Shown: piece after piece, positions 27,501 to 35,321 of the stretch
How positions within the stretch are numbered: position 1 is the first letter of the stretch
Layout: every line of letters begins with the position of its first letter
Assembly (NCBI RefSeq): GCF_019704315.1
Contig: NZ_AP024597.1
Coordinates: 1,178,001 to 1,242,000 of the forward strand
DNA length: 64,000 nucleotides
Source of the DNA: Stygiolobus caldivivus
GTDB taxonomy: Archaea; Thermoproteota; Thermoprotei_A; Sulfolobales; Sulfolobaceae
Direction of reading: 5' to 3'
Program-made: the position numbers and the translations under genes
The notes under the pieces: generated by a model
The model's database searches: none
Told to the model about the DNA's origin: nothing
What the model saw: only the letters and a program-made list of their open reading frames with translations

Positions 27501-27707
27501 GACCTGCCCGTTAAAGTACCATATATCGGGCCTGTCTAAGCTGGTGTCTTTCTTGGGAGATACGTTAACCCTCCTCACCAGTTCGTATCTCTTCTGCTTT
27601 AACAGTACTTTAATTTCCGTCGACTTGTCTTCGTCTATTACCTCTTCAAGGACTTTTAACAAAGCCCTATCCACATGGATGAGTACCTCATCGTGACTAT
27701 ACCTCAT
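24579..27707 (-). CDS. Type IIG-like restriction-modification enzyme (nuclease plus N6-adenine methyltransferase)
   Basis: One 1042-residue chain. The N-terminus carries a PD-(D/E)xK nuclease site: D61 in RPDIWYF, then VIVEVKTSQ with E72 and K74. The methyltransferase has motif I DPSCGSGRFL at about 343-352 and motif IV NPPW at about 558, separated by an unusually long insert of about 200 residues with helical character. The C-terminal 450 residues should be the target-recognition part and end in a coiled coil. It modifies adenine N6 and cuts unmodified DNA. No separate S, M or R subunit lies nearby, so it is probably a stand-alone Eco57I-like system. TTAATAA at about -28 is a plausible TATA box. 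Confidence 0.85.
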   Translation of the reverse strand: MRYSHDEVLIHVDRALLKVLEEVIDEDKSTEIKVLLKQKRYELVRRVNVSPKKDTSLDRPDIWYFNGQVIVEVKTSQAEFEQALAQLRKYVQQFFRETARYCIITDGLNWDIRDANLERVAFVKVDEKAYEAGALEEAIASSEELRGVLTKAFSEIDLGVEIDPPSISKVFSPVLGYTDFIARLLEGYKDHPLYLSYKDIMLRLYSGLKEEEVTKLYAIHTLLQMVVNSVLSKTLNKDITDTLKVCSGELLQPYETSLPQLVWWNYGETKELVKPVCDEIVSYLYIFNWGSKPSIDVFSHLYEDFVEKSLRYKVGEYYTPWWLTELALKELKEMGAPIRGGIVLDPSCGSGRFLVSAFYKKVKEEGKDPDEAYYEIVGIDINPLAVALARAELIISYIYLQREKEGIFKFSQPKLPPGTPLIFWGDFIGPVVKSYTEVVKELKQIMSSVTNPLLRTALIDKVRKLKKSDALKAVMLFEMVISEYLSKGELRACKKVEEGDKPLATACEIASNFTSGKVSNYLKELVEKYGDHVWGIPITSSLFIDVFLPAIQPEVVVTNPPWIVINTLPKGSKWAEGVKDYVKKSMLSGIKIPGTAISKGDVSAVFLDVILSLMSGGGYVGIVLPAGQSYSGFSTSHGAGKLLTFRVMKRWDTKGEIVYLGDVFGHGVPASLAVLKKGEGFDVRCKSVSVRLDKDSHLDQDPNLKDDGISIEDHVLNVDEYLEKSREIRLNGVENIRLEGDVISPTFSGGPTGSTKKDVIPLTVTVRGYDETTRRAAISPLGFKGSVTYFGKVEWVTSWYIPLKVIYPFAIIRAFKLITRRETLEELYKGWEGLNDTLRVLKIPKKPTISCEEKANLLLYRNQRTFVSAVITQEVLEDMCKKSDGVFIDHHVVVLESKDSDVVYYYSAVLNYMVHKVKELELGGFNRDQFGRPIKAVLELGLEWRGEEWQKKVSELSKSISSNFREKVLVKMKLNPNLPVYEVVDMGRDEVVNEALGLKVEKVLEDLRLLKEFTEIVKELDTKVSGNVREVLSRNVIESRRG

Positions 27708-28180
27708 AAGTTATAATGAGTTATTAAGACAAATAAGCACGTCATCGTATGTGAAGGTATCTCCCCGACCGAATTTATCTGCGTCTTACCGTTTGTCTCT
27801 ACGCTCTCGCTCCAACCGCCTTGTGTGAACCGAGTAAAGGTATACACGGGCTGAGGGAGCGTCACGGTTCTCCCTCAGAGGTTGGCTGGTGGTAGCACAC
27901 ACCCCGTCACCTCCACTCTTATGGGCATAGCCCGTTACTCCGCGTATGTCCCCCGTTAGTGCCTCAGGGAACGTCACAAAGGCCTTTCAGTGATTTCCCT
28001 AGGGGAACAAGTTATCACAGTAAAGTTGTTAATAGTGGTACTTCGTCAGGTATTAAAGGGCAAAGGTCTTCCCATTGGTCTTCTCGTAAATATAACTGAT
28101 ATTCTTGAGCTACCTTGCCTTATAAACTTTGACCGGGTATAATAGCACGTTAAATCTTTCTAAATATAAAAAGATAACAT
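27708..28180. other. Gene-free gap, possibly decayed IS sequence
   Basis: A 63-codon minus-strand frame at 27786-27977 has G+C-rich, low-hydrophobicity sequence (GVTGYAHKSGGDGVCATTSQ) of a kind seen beyond the ends of decayed transposon genes, but I cannot identify it. No other feature. Confidence 0.3.
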
Positions 28181-29422
28181 TTATTTAGTTATTACTTTAA
28201 TATTCCTAGCCTTCACGAACAACATTGTATAAATTATTACACCTAAAATTCCTATATATCTTAAAATGTTTAATATTCCAATTTCTGAGCCTATTTCCGA
28301 AACAGTGATTACTGCTATCGAATATACTAGTGAGAAAATAAACTCCATAAATGGTATTATGGTGCGTATCTTCTCCTTTTCGATGAGCGTAATTAAAAAG
28401 GAGTTTAGATAAATAAACGAGGAATTCTCTAATGTAAGTATTGTAAATACTCCTATCATGAATATGGGGAAGACAGAGATAACTAAAGATAATAATATAA
28501 ATAATATAGATATACTAATTCTGTAAAATAATATATATTCGCTAAATGTCTTAACGTTTAATATATTGGAAATATATGTAGCTAAAATCATTGATATGGA
28601 TAAGAATATAAGATAGATAGAATAGCTAAAATTGAACATATTTGTAATACCCAATAGATAGAAAATGATAGGAGATACTGAAGTTATAACAGGATATACT
28701 ATATAATCGCTCACAAGGAAAAGTTTTTCAGTATTGTTCATCTTCTGTAGTGACTTAAACTGGCTTATAAATGAAGAAATAATAGTGGAACTTTCTACAG
28801 TAGGATAACGTAACTTTAATTTAAAGAAAAGAGTAATTATCATAAAAATTAGTAATAATGCAAATCCCACGCTAAAAATTAATAACCCGTATATATTCTC
28901 TAGCAAAATTATAGTTATAACTATTATAGCCTGGTTTATTTGGCGTAAGGAGCTTAAGATTCCCTCAAGATTTCTTAGTTTATCAAAATTAATATTTGTA
29001 CTTTTTAATAAATATAAGTTGACCGGTTCTCTAAGTATAAATAGGGAAGCAAATATTCCTTGAAGTATTGCATAAATAGGAGCAAAAATATAATTAGCCA
29101 TAACTAGGCCTACAACAAATGCCAAAGTAATAATTTGTAATAAAATTACTGTAAGATCGTATTTCTTCAAATTTTTTACAGAATTATTTATTGCAGAGGA
29201 AAATGGGAGTAAAAAAGATGGAATTCCACTTAATGAGGTAACAACAATTAACCCTATATCTACTAAACTCTTAGAAGAAAGATAGATATAGCCTACCAGC
29301 AAATAATAAAGTATTAAATTAACGGGTAATAGTTGAGTTATAAAAAGAACCTTTACTGTATCGTTTTGTTTTAGCACTTCAAGAGCCTTAATAATTTCTC
29401 TAATCTTTCCCATATTTTTCAT
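28181..29422 (-). CDS. A+T-rich MFS-type exporter, probably acquired by transfer
   Basis: The 413-residue protein consists almost wholly of 10-12 hydrophobic segments separated by short Lys/Asn-rich loops (for example KNLKKYDLTV, KSTNINFDKLRNLEG), like MFS permeases of the drug or peptide efflux type, though the canonical GxxxDRxGRR loop is not conserved. The DNA is far more A+T-rich than flanking genes, with Ile/Ser/Asn codons ending in A or T, which points to recent transfer. A 39-codon ORF overlaps its start. The chosen start, ATG 29422, is followed by a second ATG at 29413. Substrate unknown. Confidence 0.75.
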   Translation of the reverse strand: MKNMGKIREIIKALEVLKQNDTVKVLFITQLLPVNLILYYLLVGYIYLSSKSLVDIGLIVVTSLSGIPSFLLPFSSAINNSVKNLKKYDLTVILLQIITLAFVVGLVMANYIFAPIYAILQGIFASLFILREPVNLYLLKSTNINFDKLRNLEGILSSLRQINQAIIVITIILLENIYGLLIFSVGFALLLIFMIITLFFKLKLRYPTVESSTIISSFISQFKSLQKMNNTEKLFLVSDYIVYPVITSVSPIIFYLLGITNMFNFSYSIYLIFLSISMILATYISNILNVKTFSEYILFYRISISILFILLSLVISVFPIFMIGVFTILTLENSSFIYLNSFLITLIEKEKIRTIIPFMEFIFSLVYSIAVITVSEIGSEIGILNILRYIGILGVIIYTMLFVKARNIKVITK

Positions 29423-29519
29423 ATATCACCATCCCTAGACTAATAATATTTTCATTATTTCTAGCAGCTTCATACGGGCATAATAGTTCGGCAGGAAGAT
29501 TATCTATTTTCACTACCAT
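29400..29519 (-). CDS. 39-residue ORF overlapping the start of the exporter
   Basis: ATG at 29519 to TAG at 29400-29402, in a different frame and overlapping the exporter's first 23 bases, giving MVVKIDNLPAELLCPYEAAR and then NNENIISLGMVIYEKYGKD. It shares the A+T-rich composition of the exporter and is preceded by an A+T-rich region (TAAATTATTATAGAC) usable as promoter. It could be a small peptide substrate or precursor exported by the neighbouring permease, or a leader that couples translation. It is too short to test for coding by eye. Confidence 0.4.
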   Translation of the reverse strand: MVVKIDNLPAELLCPYEAARNNENIISLGMVIYEKYGKD

Positions 29520-29566
29520 ATTACATCACTTAAATTATTATAGACTATAAACAGCTTTTATTTTTT

Positions 29567-29670
29567 AATACCCCGTCAGTTAATGAAGGGCAACAGTGCC
29601 GTTAGTGTAAAGGTAAAAATTTGCTGAGCGAGTGAAATTGACGTTGCCCTTTGGCTCCTGACAAAGTATA
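29567..29670 (+). repeat. MITE-2 copy (104 bp)
   Basis: Core 29575-29662 runs from GTCAGTTAATGAAGGGCAAC to GTTGCCCTTTGGCTCCTGAC, an inverted repeat of about 20 bases extending outward to AATACC / AAGTATA. The inner GTAAAGGTAAAAATTTGCT is conserved with the copies at 50557 and 56691. No gene inside. Confidence 0.8.
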
Positions 29671-29786
29671 AAACATAATACATAAAAACTTTTTAGTATA
29701 GTGCAAAAATTCTCTCATAAAAGGACATAAACATAAAACAAATATTCATTATAGAGTCATATTACAATATTTAGTTATTTATAATG

Positions 29787-29930
29787 AGCGTGGAGATAGT
29801 GTCGTCACTGAGCTATAAAGTCTCTTTATACTGCTTAAGGCGTGTTAAGTCCCTGTCCCGCATCGCAGGTCCTGGATGAGGTCCATTTCATGCTTAGTTT
29901 ATAGCTTAATAACGACACTATCAGCGTGGA
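29787..29930 (+). repeat. MITE-1 copy (128 bp) with perfect 8-bp target duplication
   Basis: The element proper is 29795-29922, from GATAGTGTCGTCACTGAGCT to TTAATAACGACACTATC, flanked on both sides by AGCGTGGA (29787-29794 and 29923-29930). The right copy of the duplication overlaps the first bases (GTGGATAACAATTTC) of the IS6-type element, so the MITE moved into the end of that element. This is the youngest copy of the family here. Confidence 0.85.
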
Positions 29931-30803
29931 TAACAATTTCATTAATTTGAAATATTTACATTTATCATCACCCCCTTGCCTAACAAATACACAGGAGCGT
30001 AAAGCACATTATACACCATGAAAAACACAGACAACCACCTCACCAACGTGTACTTATTTGCGTCCCAAGGGAAGTGGGAGTCCATGGGCGACAACCTATG
30101 CTTCAAACTCCTGAACCCTTGTTCCGCATAATCCCTTTCCCCGAACTTCACCCTCTTGTGCTCCACATTAAGCCACGAGAAAGCGTTATATACCGTGGCA
30201 CCGTCGTGCAGGTAGACGACCTTGTCGACCCTCACGTTAAATACCCTCCTCGCCTCCTCTTCGACCCCACCCATGCTTGCGAGCACAACGAGTACGTGTA
30301 CACCGCTCCTCAAGCTAGTGACCATGAAGAAGGGTATAGCCTTGGTATTAACGTCCCTACCTTGGTATTAACGTCCCTCACCACCCACACGTAATAGTAT
30401 TCGCCCTTCACGGTTCTCACCTCAGTCTCGTCAATCGCATATTTCCCGCTCAAGGGGACGACGTACTTCACGTAGCTCAACCTCCTGAAATAGTAGAGCA
30501 GTGTCGAGTGGGGTAGGTGTGTCCTCCATGAGGAGAGCCCTGCTAAGTACTCGGCAAGGGCGTGAGCTATTGTCTCTCTTGAGAAAAACCTCGGGTTAAG
30601 GTTAATATACTCCATTCAATATCATTTGGGTGAGCACTGGGACTTTCCACCTAGTCCCCATGTCCTCACCTCGAGTATTACTCCCGTGTTCACCCTAAAA
30701 AAGTATTATGTAGTTTCTCCTCAAGAAGAATTTTCCTCTTCTTCAAGAAGAGAAACCACGTTTAATATAATTTATTTCAGATTAACTAAATTGTTGTCCA
30801 CAC
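29926..30803 (-). mobile_element. Inactive IS6-type insertion sequence (ISC774-like)
   Basis: The terminal inverted repeats are GTGGATAACAATTTCATTAA on the left (29926) and, reading inward from 30802, GTGGACAACAATTTAGTTAA on the right, continuing as TTTGAAATA versus TCTGAAATA. About 878 bp with one transposase gene on the minus strand, disrupted by a 20-bp tandem duplication. Target duplications are not clear, because a MITE has inserted at the left end; ACTATCAGC versus ACTCTTAGC at the two sides is only a partial match. Confidence 0.85.
29942..30615 (-). pseudogene. Frameshifted DDE transposase of IS6 type
   Basis: Two frames join into one protein of about 217 residues, the usual size. The upstream half (from ATG 30615) ends ...VVRDVNTK with the first catalytic Asp in YAIDETEVRT; the downstream half begins in PFFMVTSLRSG and holds the second Asp in YLHDGATVYN and the Glu in YAEQGFRSLKHR. 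The break is a 20-base tandem duplication at 30341-30380 (CTTGGTATTAACGTCCCT in both units), which shifts the frame by two. Removing one unit restores VNTKAIPFFMVTS exactly. All DDE residues are otherwise intact, so inactivation is recent. Confidence 0.9.
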
Positions 30804-30809
30804 TCTTAG

Positions 30810-30825
30810 CGAAAAACTTATAAAG
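30810..30825 (+). promoter_or_regulatory. TATA box for the propeller gene at 30849
   Basis: AACTTATAAAGC lies about 30 bases before the ATG, only a few bases beyond the right end of the insertion sequence, so the gene has kept its own promoter. Confidence 0.5.
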
Positions 30826-30848
30826 CTTACCAAGTTATATAGCTTAAG

Positions 30849-32951
30849 ATGAGGAATACTATATTATCTATATTATTGTTGCTCTCTGTATTGGCACCGT
30901 CTACGATCGAAGTAACTTCCCAGACTATGCAGACTGTTCCAGTACAAGTTATCAAGCTCTACGCGGGCCCAGAAATTAGTTCATTAGTTTCGGCCGCGGT
31001 TGACCCAAGCAACGGCTTCATTTACGCCGTTAATCCAAGCCAGAACGACGTGGTGATATTCGACCCTTATAACAACTCATTTGTAGGCGCAATAACTGTG
31101 GGCGTCAACCCAGCAAACATTACGTACTTCAACGGTTACTTCTACGTAGTTAATAAGGGCTCAGGGACGATTAGCGTGATAGACCCAGGTACTAACAAGG
31201 TGGTGAAGACGATTTACGTTGGCGGTTCCCCGATAAAAGTATTCTTATCTAAGTACGGCTACATATACGTTGTCTATAGTTGTAATGTAGAGGTACTCAA
31301 CCAGAATTGGCAGAAAATCGGGACGCTGTTTAATGGTTCCACTATTTGCTCCATAGTTTATGACCCTAGTACTGGGCTACTATACACGATATGGTACTCA
31401 TCAGACGCTGGTATATTAGTGTCGGCTGTGAACGGCACAAGTATTGTTGAGAACGGTACGTGTTACATACTCCCTTATAATCCCGATATGTTAGTGGTAG
31501 GCAAAAACTATATTTATGGTCTATTATATCATGCTGTATATGAGTACAATCCCTATAATCTCTCTTCCTCTAACATTGTACATTTGGTTCAAGCACCCTT
31601 TGAGACGATTGTACTCGTTGGCACAGTATACGCTGACGGCGAGATCTATGGTTACGATCAGTTTACTAATTCTATTTGGGTAGTTAATATAACAAATAAG
31701 AGTTGTAGCCTCTTAACGGGCTTACCCGTTTCATTAGGCGAGCACATTAACGACTTAATCTACGACCCTAATACGAGTATGCTATATGCCCTAGCAGGAC
31801 TTCCGAACCCCATAATCGCGGTTAACCCCAAGACAGGCAGTTACATAGCTGTCGGGACACAGATACCGCCAGACTACATATTATACAATAACGTCACTGG
31901 GTTGCTTTACGTTGCAGATTGTCAGTCAAACGTAATATATATCGTGAAAGGGGACGAAGTCGCTGGGTTTATCCCAACAGTGCTTTACCCAGCTGCGTTG
32001 GCTTACAACACTCATAACGGCGTAATTTACGCGATTTCCGGGAACGAATTGGTCGCGGAGAACCCGTATAACGGCAGCGTCATATGGAAGGGGACTGCAG
32101 GGGAGGGTGCAGTCGCGCTCCTTTACGACAGCGTTAACAACGTGCTATACGTGGCAGATAATAGCTCTAACTTGGTCCTAGCAATAAGCCCGGAGAACGG
32201 GTCAGTAATTTCCGCAATACCCGTCAGCAATAGCCCAACAGCCCTCACTTACGACCCGCAGAACGGGCTAGTATACGTTGCTAATTATAATAACAACTCC
32301 GTATCAGTAATCAACGGTACGCAAGTCGTAAACAACATAGTGTTACCCTTCAAGCCCACTGAACTTGCCTTCGGTAATGAGGAGCTGTTCGTGGGCGGGG
32401 GCAACGGGAGCGTGAACTACGTGGCTATAGTAGAGGGCAACAAGGTGGTCAGCACTATTAAGGCCGACATAACGCCATTACAAGTCGCCTACTATGACGG
32501 CTATGTGTTTGTTTACGGTATTACTATCAACAACCACATGATCTGCGGCACATCCAAGATTATCGCCATTAACGCTAACACCGGAAAGGTTGTTAAGGAG
32601 GTCTCGATAAACGTGACCAGCGTAGAGGCATCAGTCACGGTGGTCAATGGGGTTATGTACGTCGCCTCACCGACCTATATCGTCAATGAACCAGTCAATT
32701 ACAACATGATATACGAGATACCGATGAACGAGCTCATACCGACCATAGCAGTTACCGCTACCGCTACCACTACGCCAACAACGACTATCACCACAACAAC
32801 GACGCCCGTGACTACCCCGCAGACCTTACCGACGCCGTCAAGCAGCGTGCCCACTACCAGCAGTTCCGGCCTCCCGTTGCTGGTAATAGTAGGGGTCATA
32901 GTAGTAATAGCGATTATTATAGGTGTAATGCTCGCGTTAAGGAGAAGGTAA
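30849..32951 (+). CDS. YVTN-type beta-propeller surface protein with C-terminal anchor
   Basis: The 700-residue protein has a signal peptide (residues 1-25), then repeated 40-45-residue blades of the pattern GFIYAVNPSQNDVVIFDPYN, GYFYVVNKGSGTISVIDPGT and LVYVANYNNNSVSVINGT, i.e. YVTN/NHL-like propeller repeats that make one or two seven-bladed domains. A Thr/Pro stalk at about 635-670 and a membrane segment (LPLLVIVGVIVVIAIIIGVM) with tail LALRRR follow. It is displayed on the cell surface; propellers of this type bind proteins or sugars, and no catalytic role is evident. Confidence 0.85.
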   Translation: MRNTILSILLLLSVLAPSTIEVTSQTMQTVPVQVIKLYAGPEISSLVSAAVDPSNGFIYAVNPSQNDVVIFDPYNNSFVGAITVGVNPANITYFNGYFYVVNKGSGTISVIDPGTNKVVKTIYVGGSPIKVFLSKYGYIYVVYSCNVEVLNQNWQKIGTLFNGSTICSIVYDPSTGLLYTIWYSSDAGILVSAVNGTSIVENGTCYILPYNPDMLVVGKNYIYGLLYHAVYEYNPYNLSSSNIVHLVQAPFETIVLVGTVYADGEIYGYDQFTNSIWVVNITNKSCSLLTGLPVSLGEHINDLIYDPNTSMLYALAGLPNPIIAVNPKTGSYIAVGTQIPPDYILYNNVTGLLYVADCQSNVIYIVKGDEVAGFIPTVLYPAALAYNTHNGVIYAISGNELVAENPYNGSVIWKGTAGEGAVALLYDSVNNVLYVADNSSNLVLAISPENGSVISAIPVSNSPTALTYDPQNGLVYVANYNNNSVSVINGTQVVNNIVLPFKPTELAFGNEELFVGGGNGSVNYVAIVEGNKVVSTIKADITPLQVAYYDGYVFVYGITINNHMICGTSKIIAINANTGKVVKEVSINVTSVEASVTVVNGVMYVASPTYIVNEPVNYNMIYEIPMNELIPTIAVTATATTTPTTTITTTTTPVTTPQTLPTPSSSVPTTSSSGLPLLVIVGVIVVIAIIIGVMLALRRR

Positions 32952-33591
32952 ATATTTCTTTATTTATTCTTTATTTAATTCCTAATTTTTTATTAAGCAT
33001 ATATTAAGTCACGTGCCGTTTATATTTGGCTTGTTAAGGGGCGCGAATAACGTAAAGGGGCCATTCAGTTGAAAGCCTGACAATGTGGTGCCGTAGGTGG
33101 GAGTATTCTCAAACAGTCATGAAATTCGATAAGTATTTGTAAAAATATTGAAATATTCGTAAAAAATCTTTTTTCTAATGTAATTAGCTAAAAAGGACTA
33201 GAAATATAAAGAACATGTTTAACATGTGTGTAAAGATCGTGATATACTCAAGGTAGCATAACAAGTACAAGTTGTTTATCTCCGTACCTTCTGGATAGAG
33301 ATAACACCCTTAATGAGGCTATTGTGTTAACTTGATATAATATTACAAATGGTTTTCGAATTTCATGGCTGCATGAGAACAGTCCCTACTGGACAGAAGT
33401 TATTTTTATAAAACGGTTTTGGGTCTACCGTAAAGGGCGAGGCTTTCTATCTTTTGTAATTAAAAAATTGAAAGCATAAATAAAACGCGATGAGTAAACA
33501 CAGCCCACGTCGCCTGTGTCAGCCGACAAACTGAGGATCCTCTCTAAGCCTAAATTTATTTAATAACGACGAGGAAATATCCCGAGAGGGC
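32952..33591. other. Gene-free gap
   Basis: A+T-rich, with short direct words but no frame. A stretch near 33488 (GCGATGAGTAAACAC ... AAACTGAGG) faintly resembles a C/D-box RNA but lacks clear inner boxes. TTTATTTAATA at 33552-33562 may be the promoter of the next gene. Confidence 0.4.
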
Positions 33592-34464
33592 ATGAAAGTA
33601 ACTGTAAGGGGGATAGGCCCCATAAAGCACATAAGTTTTACGCTCGATAAGAGCATTGCTGTAGTCGGCCCTAACGGGTCCGGTAAGACCACTCTACTCC
33701 TAACACTCTACGGGGTAATAAACGCTTGGGCTAAAGGAGTAAGACTGAAGAGCCCCCAAGTAGGTGAAGAATTTGTTAAAGCACTTGGGGTAGTGTTCAA
33801 GAAAAGTTTAGAGGACACGTTTAGGTGTGATGTGAGGGAACTAGTTAACGGGAACGGCGAGGTCACTTTTCAAAACGGACTGGGAGACCTCTCGTTAAAC
33901 ATCGACGGGGGTGGGGTCAGCGTAAACTTAAAACTCAATAAGGAAGTCCGATTTCAGGTCAGAGAAATAGAGGACAATAACCTACCGGTAGGGGAGGTAC
34001 AAGTTAACACTTCGGGGACATCTGTAGAGGTAATATACGGCGTCAAGGGAAAAGAAAAGTGGCAGTATTTTGACTTACTTAGGGACCTCCTGAAGGAAGT
34101 AGAGGGCAGTGCAATAGTCAACGCTTTTTTAGACTTTTATTTTTACGGCTTCAGGCCGGTAACAGCGGTAGGGGAAGTTAAGGGCGAAGTCGTAGTTGAC
34201 GGTAAGAAGGTGGCTATCACAGATTTCGGGGTGTTCATTGACGGGAAAAAGTACCCGGTCACGTCCCGCGGGGTGAGGAGGTTAGCCGAGATCTTACTGT
34301 CGAGCAGAGGAGGCGAGCTGGTATTGATAGACGACGCTGAGGCGTATTTGGACGAGAGGCTGAGGTACACACTAATGGAAGAGGTCGTAAAAAGGAAAAA
34401 AGTTGTCGTGACTACTAGGGACAAAGCCTTCGCTAACGCGTTCGATAACGTGGTACAGTTATAG
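33592..34464 (+). CDS. AAA/SMC-like ATPase of unknown role
   Basis: This 290-residue protein has an ABC/SMC-type head: Walker A VVGPNGSGKTTLL at about 24-36 and Walker B ELVLIDDAEAYLDE at about 242-255, with TTRDKAFANAF after it as the switch region. Between them lies about 200 residues that are mostly beta strands (VEVIYGVKGK, EVVVDGKKVAITDFGVFIDGKKYPV) instead of the long coiled coil of Rad50 or RecF. It carries no transmembrane partner. Proteins of this shape occur as OLD-like or stand-alone ATPases in defence and repair; here it precedes a genomic-island-like stretch, but a specific role cannot be given. Confidence 0.75.
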   Translation: MKVTVRGIGPIKHISFTLDKSIAVVGPNGSGKTTLLLTLYGVINAWAKGVRLKSPQVGEEFVKALGVVFKKSLEDTFRCDVRELVNGNGEVTFQNGLGDLSLNIDGGGVSVNLKLNKEVRFQVREIEDNNLPVGEVQVNTSGTSVEVIYGVKGKEKWQYFDLLRDLLKEVEGSAIVNAFLDFYFYGFRPVTAVGEVKGEVVVDGKKVAITDFGVFIDGKKYPVTSRGVRRLAEILLSSRGGELVLIDDAEAYLDERLRYTLMEEVVKRKKVVVTTRDKAFANAFDNVVQL

Positions 34465-34553
34465 TAAGCGGTAGTTTTGAAGTCCGGTCTCAATGTCCTA
34501 TCAAACAGCTATAAAACGGGGGATAAAGCCTCGCTGAGAGGGTTAGCCAGGTT

Positions 34554-34703
34554 TCACAACTCTTTATCTGAGCGTCTTTTGGCGACGTTAATGACGCTCT
34601 CCCCGGCTCCATTGGGGCCTGATGACGGGGGAAGGACACCCCCAGACACGACCCGGAGGTGCCCTATGATGGAGTTACCGTTCTCCAAAGCCAGGTCTCT
34701 CAC
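34554..34703 (-). pseudogene. Remnant of an ABC transporter ATPase (BtuD-like) downstream of cbiZ
   Basis: A 49-codon minus-strand fragment reads VRDLALENGNSIIG ... VSGGVL ... GPNGAGESVIN, clearly a Walker A region in which the invariant GKS/T has become GES, with frame breaks on both sides. It lies directly after cbiZ on the same strand. It is most easily read as the relic of the ATPase of a corrinoid uptake ABC transporter, since cbiZ and btuCDF are often neighbours. Confidence 0.65.
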
Positions 34704-34787
34704 TCACTTAACTACCCGTCAAATGTAGCCACGACCTGACGGTGTGGACGGTAAGCCTACTAGGGCCCTTCCGGGGCGTGGAGGGAG

Positions 34788-35321
34788 TCAGGCACCTTCA
34801 TATAGTAATCGTTCTAATGTGCCCCTTACGTCCTTAGCCACCTTCTTACCTAACTCCGTGCCGGGGCCGGCAAAGTACTCCTCTCCCGGTAGACTACCTA
34901 CTGCTATCGCGTCGCTTACAGTCCCCGTGAGGTTTAGCTTCCTCAGGGCCCCGCTCTTAGCTTCCGTCACGGTCCTCACTAAATCTACAAGCCCGTTTAA
35001 GTTCAGACGGGCGTTCACGAACACCCCTATATTTATGGTGCACCCTGCGTCTTCACCACTCTTATCTACCCCGGCTGACATAAACATATCACCCCACTCT
35101 GTTTTAGTAAAAGTGAACTTTTGGGCTGCGGTCATGAACACTACGGTACCTTCCTCTTTCACCCTTTCAACGTCTTCAAACGCGTCCTTACAGTAGTCCT
35201 TACCTACTATTATTAACTTTAACTTATCCACGTAAGTGACACCTTCAGGGTAAAGTGCTGAAGTTATGGTCAAATATTTTCTGGATAGAGGGAATGAGTG
35301 GACTCGATAAGGGTAATCCAT
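34788..35321 (-). CDS. cbiZ: Adenosylcobinamide amidohydrolase
   Basis: The 177-residue protein shows the CbiZ core: FMTAAQKF, then AGCTINIGVFVNARLNLNGL and VRTVTEAKSGALRKLNL followed by TGTVSDAIAVG and a C-terminal FAGPGTELGKKVAKDV. CbiZ removes the aminopropanol side chain of adenosylcobinamide, giving adenosylcobyric acid so that salvaged corrinoids can re-enter B12 synthesis. The family is usually about 220 residues; here the N-terminus is short. The neighbouring transporter ATPase is a wreck, so the enzyme may now serve corrinoids taken up by another system, or be on the way to loss. Confidence 0.85.
   Translation of the reverse strand: MDYPYRVHSFPLSRKYLTITSALYPEGVTYVDKLKLIIVGKDYCKDAFEDVERVKEEGTVVFMTAAQKFTFTKTEWGDMFMSAGVDKSGEDAGCTINIGVFVNARLNLNGLVDLVRTVTEAKSGALRKLNLTGTVSDAIAVGSLPGEEYFAGPGTELGKKVAKDVRGTLERLLYEGA

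Noticed and set aside
27786-27977. 63-codon minus-strand ORF
   Set aside because: No recognisable fold or start context; possibly decayed IS sequence, so left as part of a gap.
33485-33535. C/D-box sRNA (GCGATGA ... CTGA)
   Set aside because: No clear inner D'/C' pair and no guide-length spacing; the similar piece near 50800 is no better.
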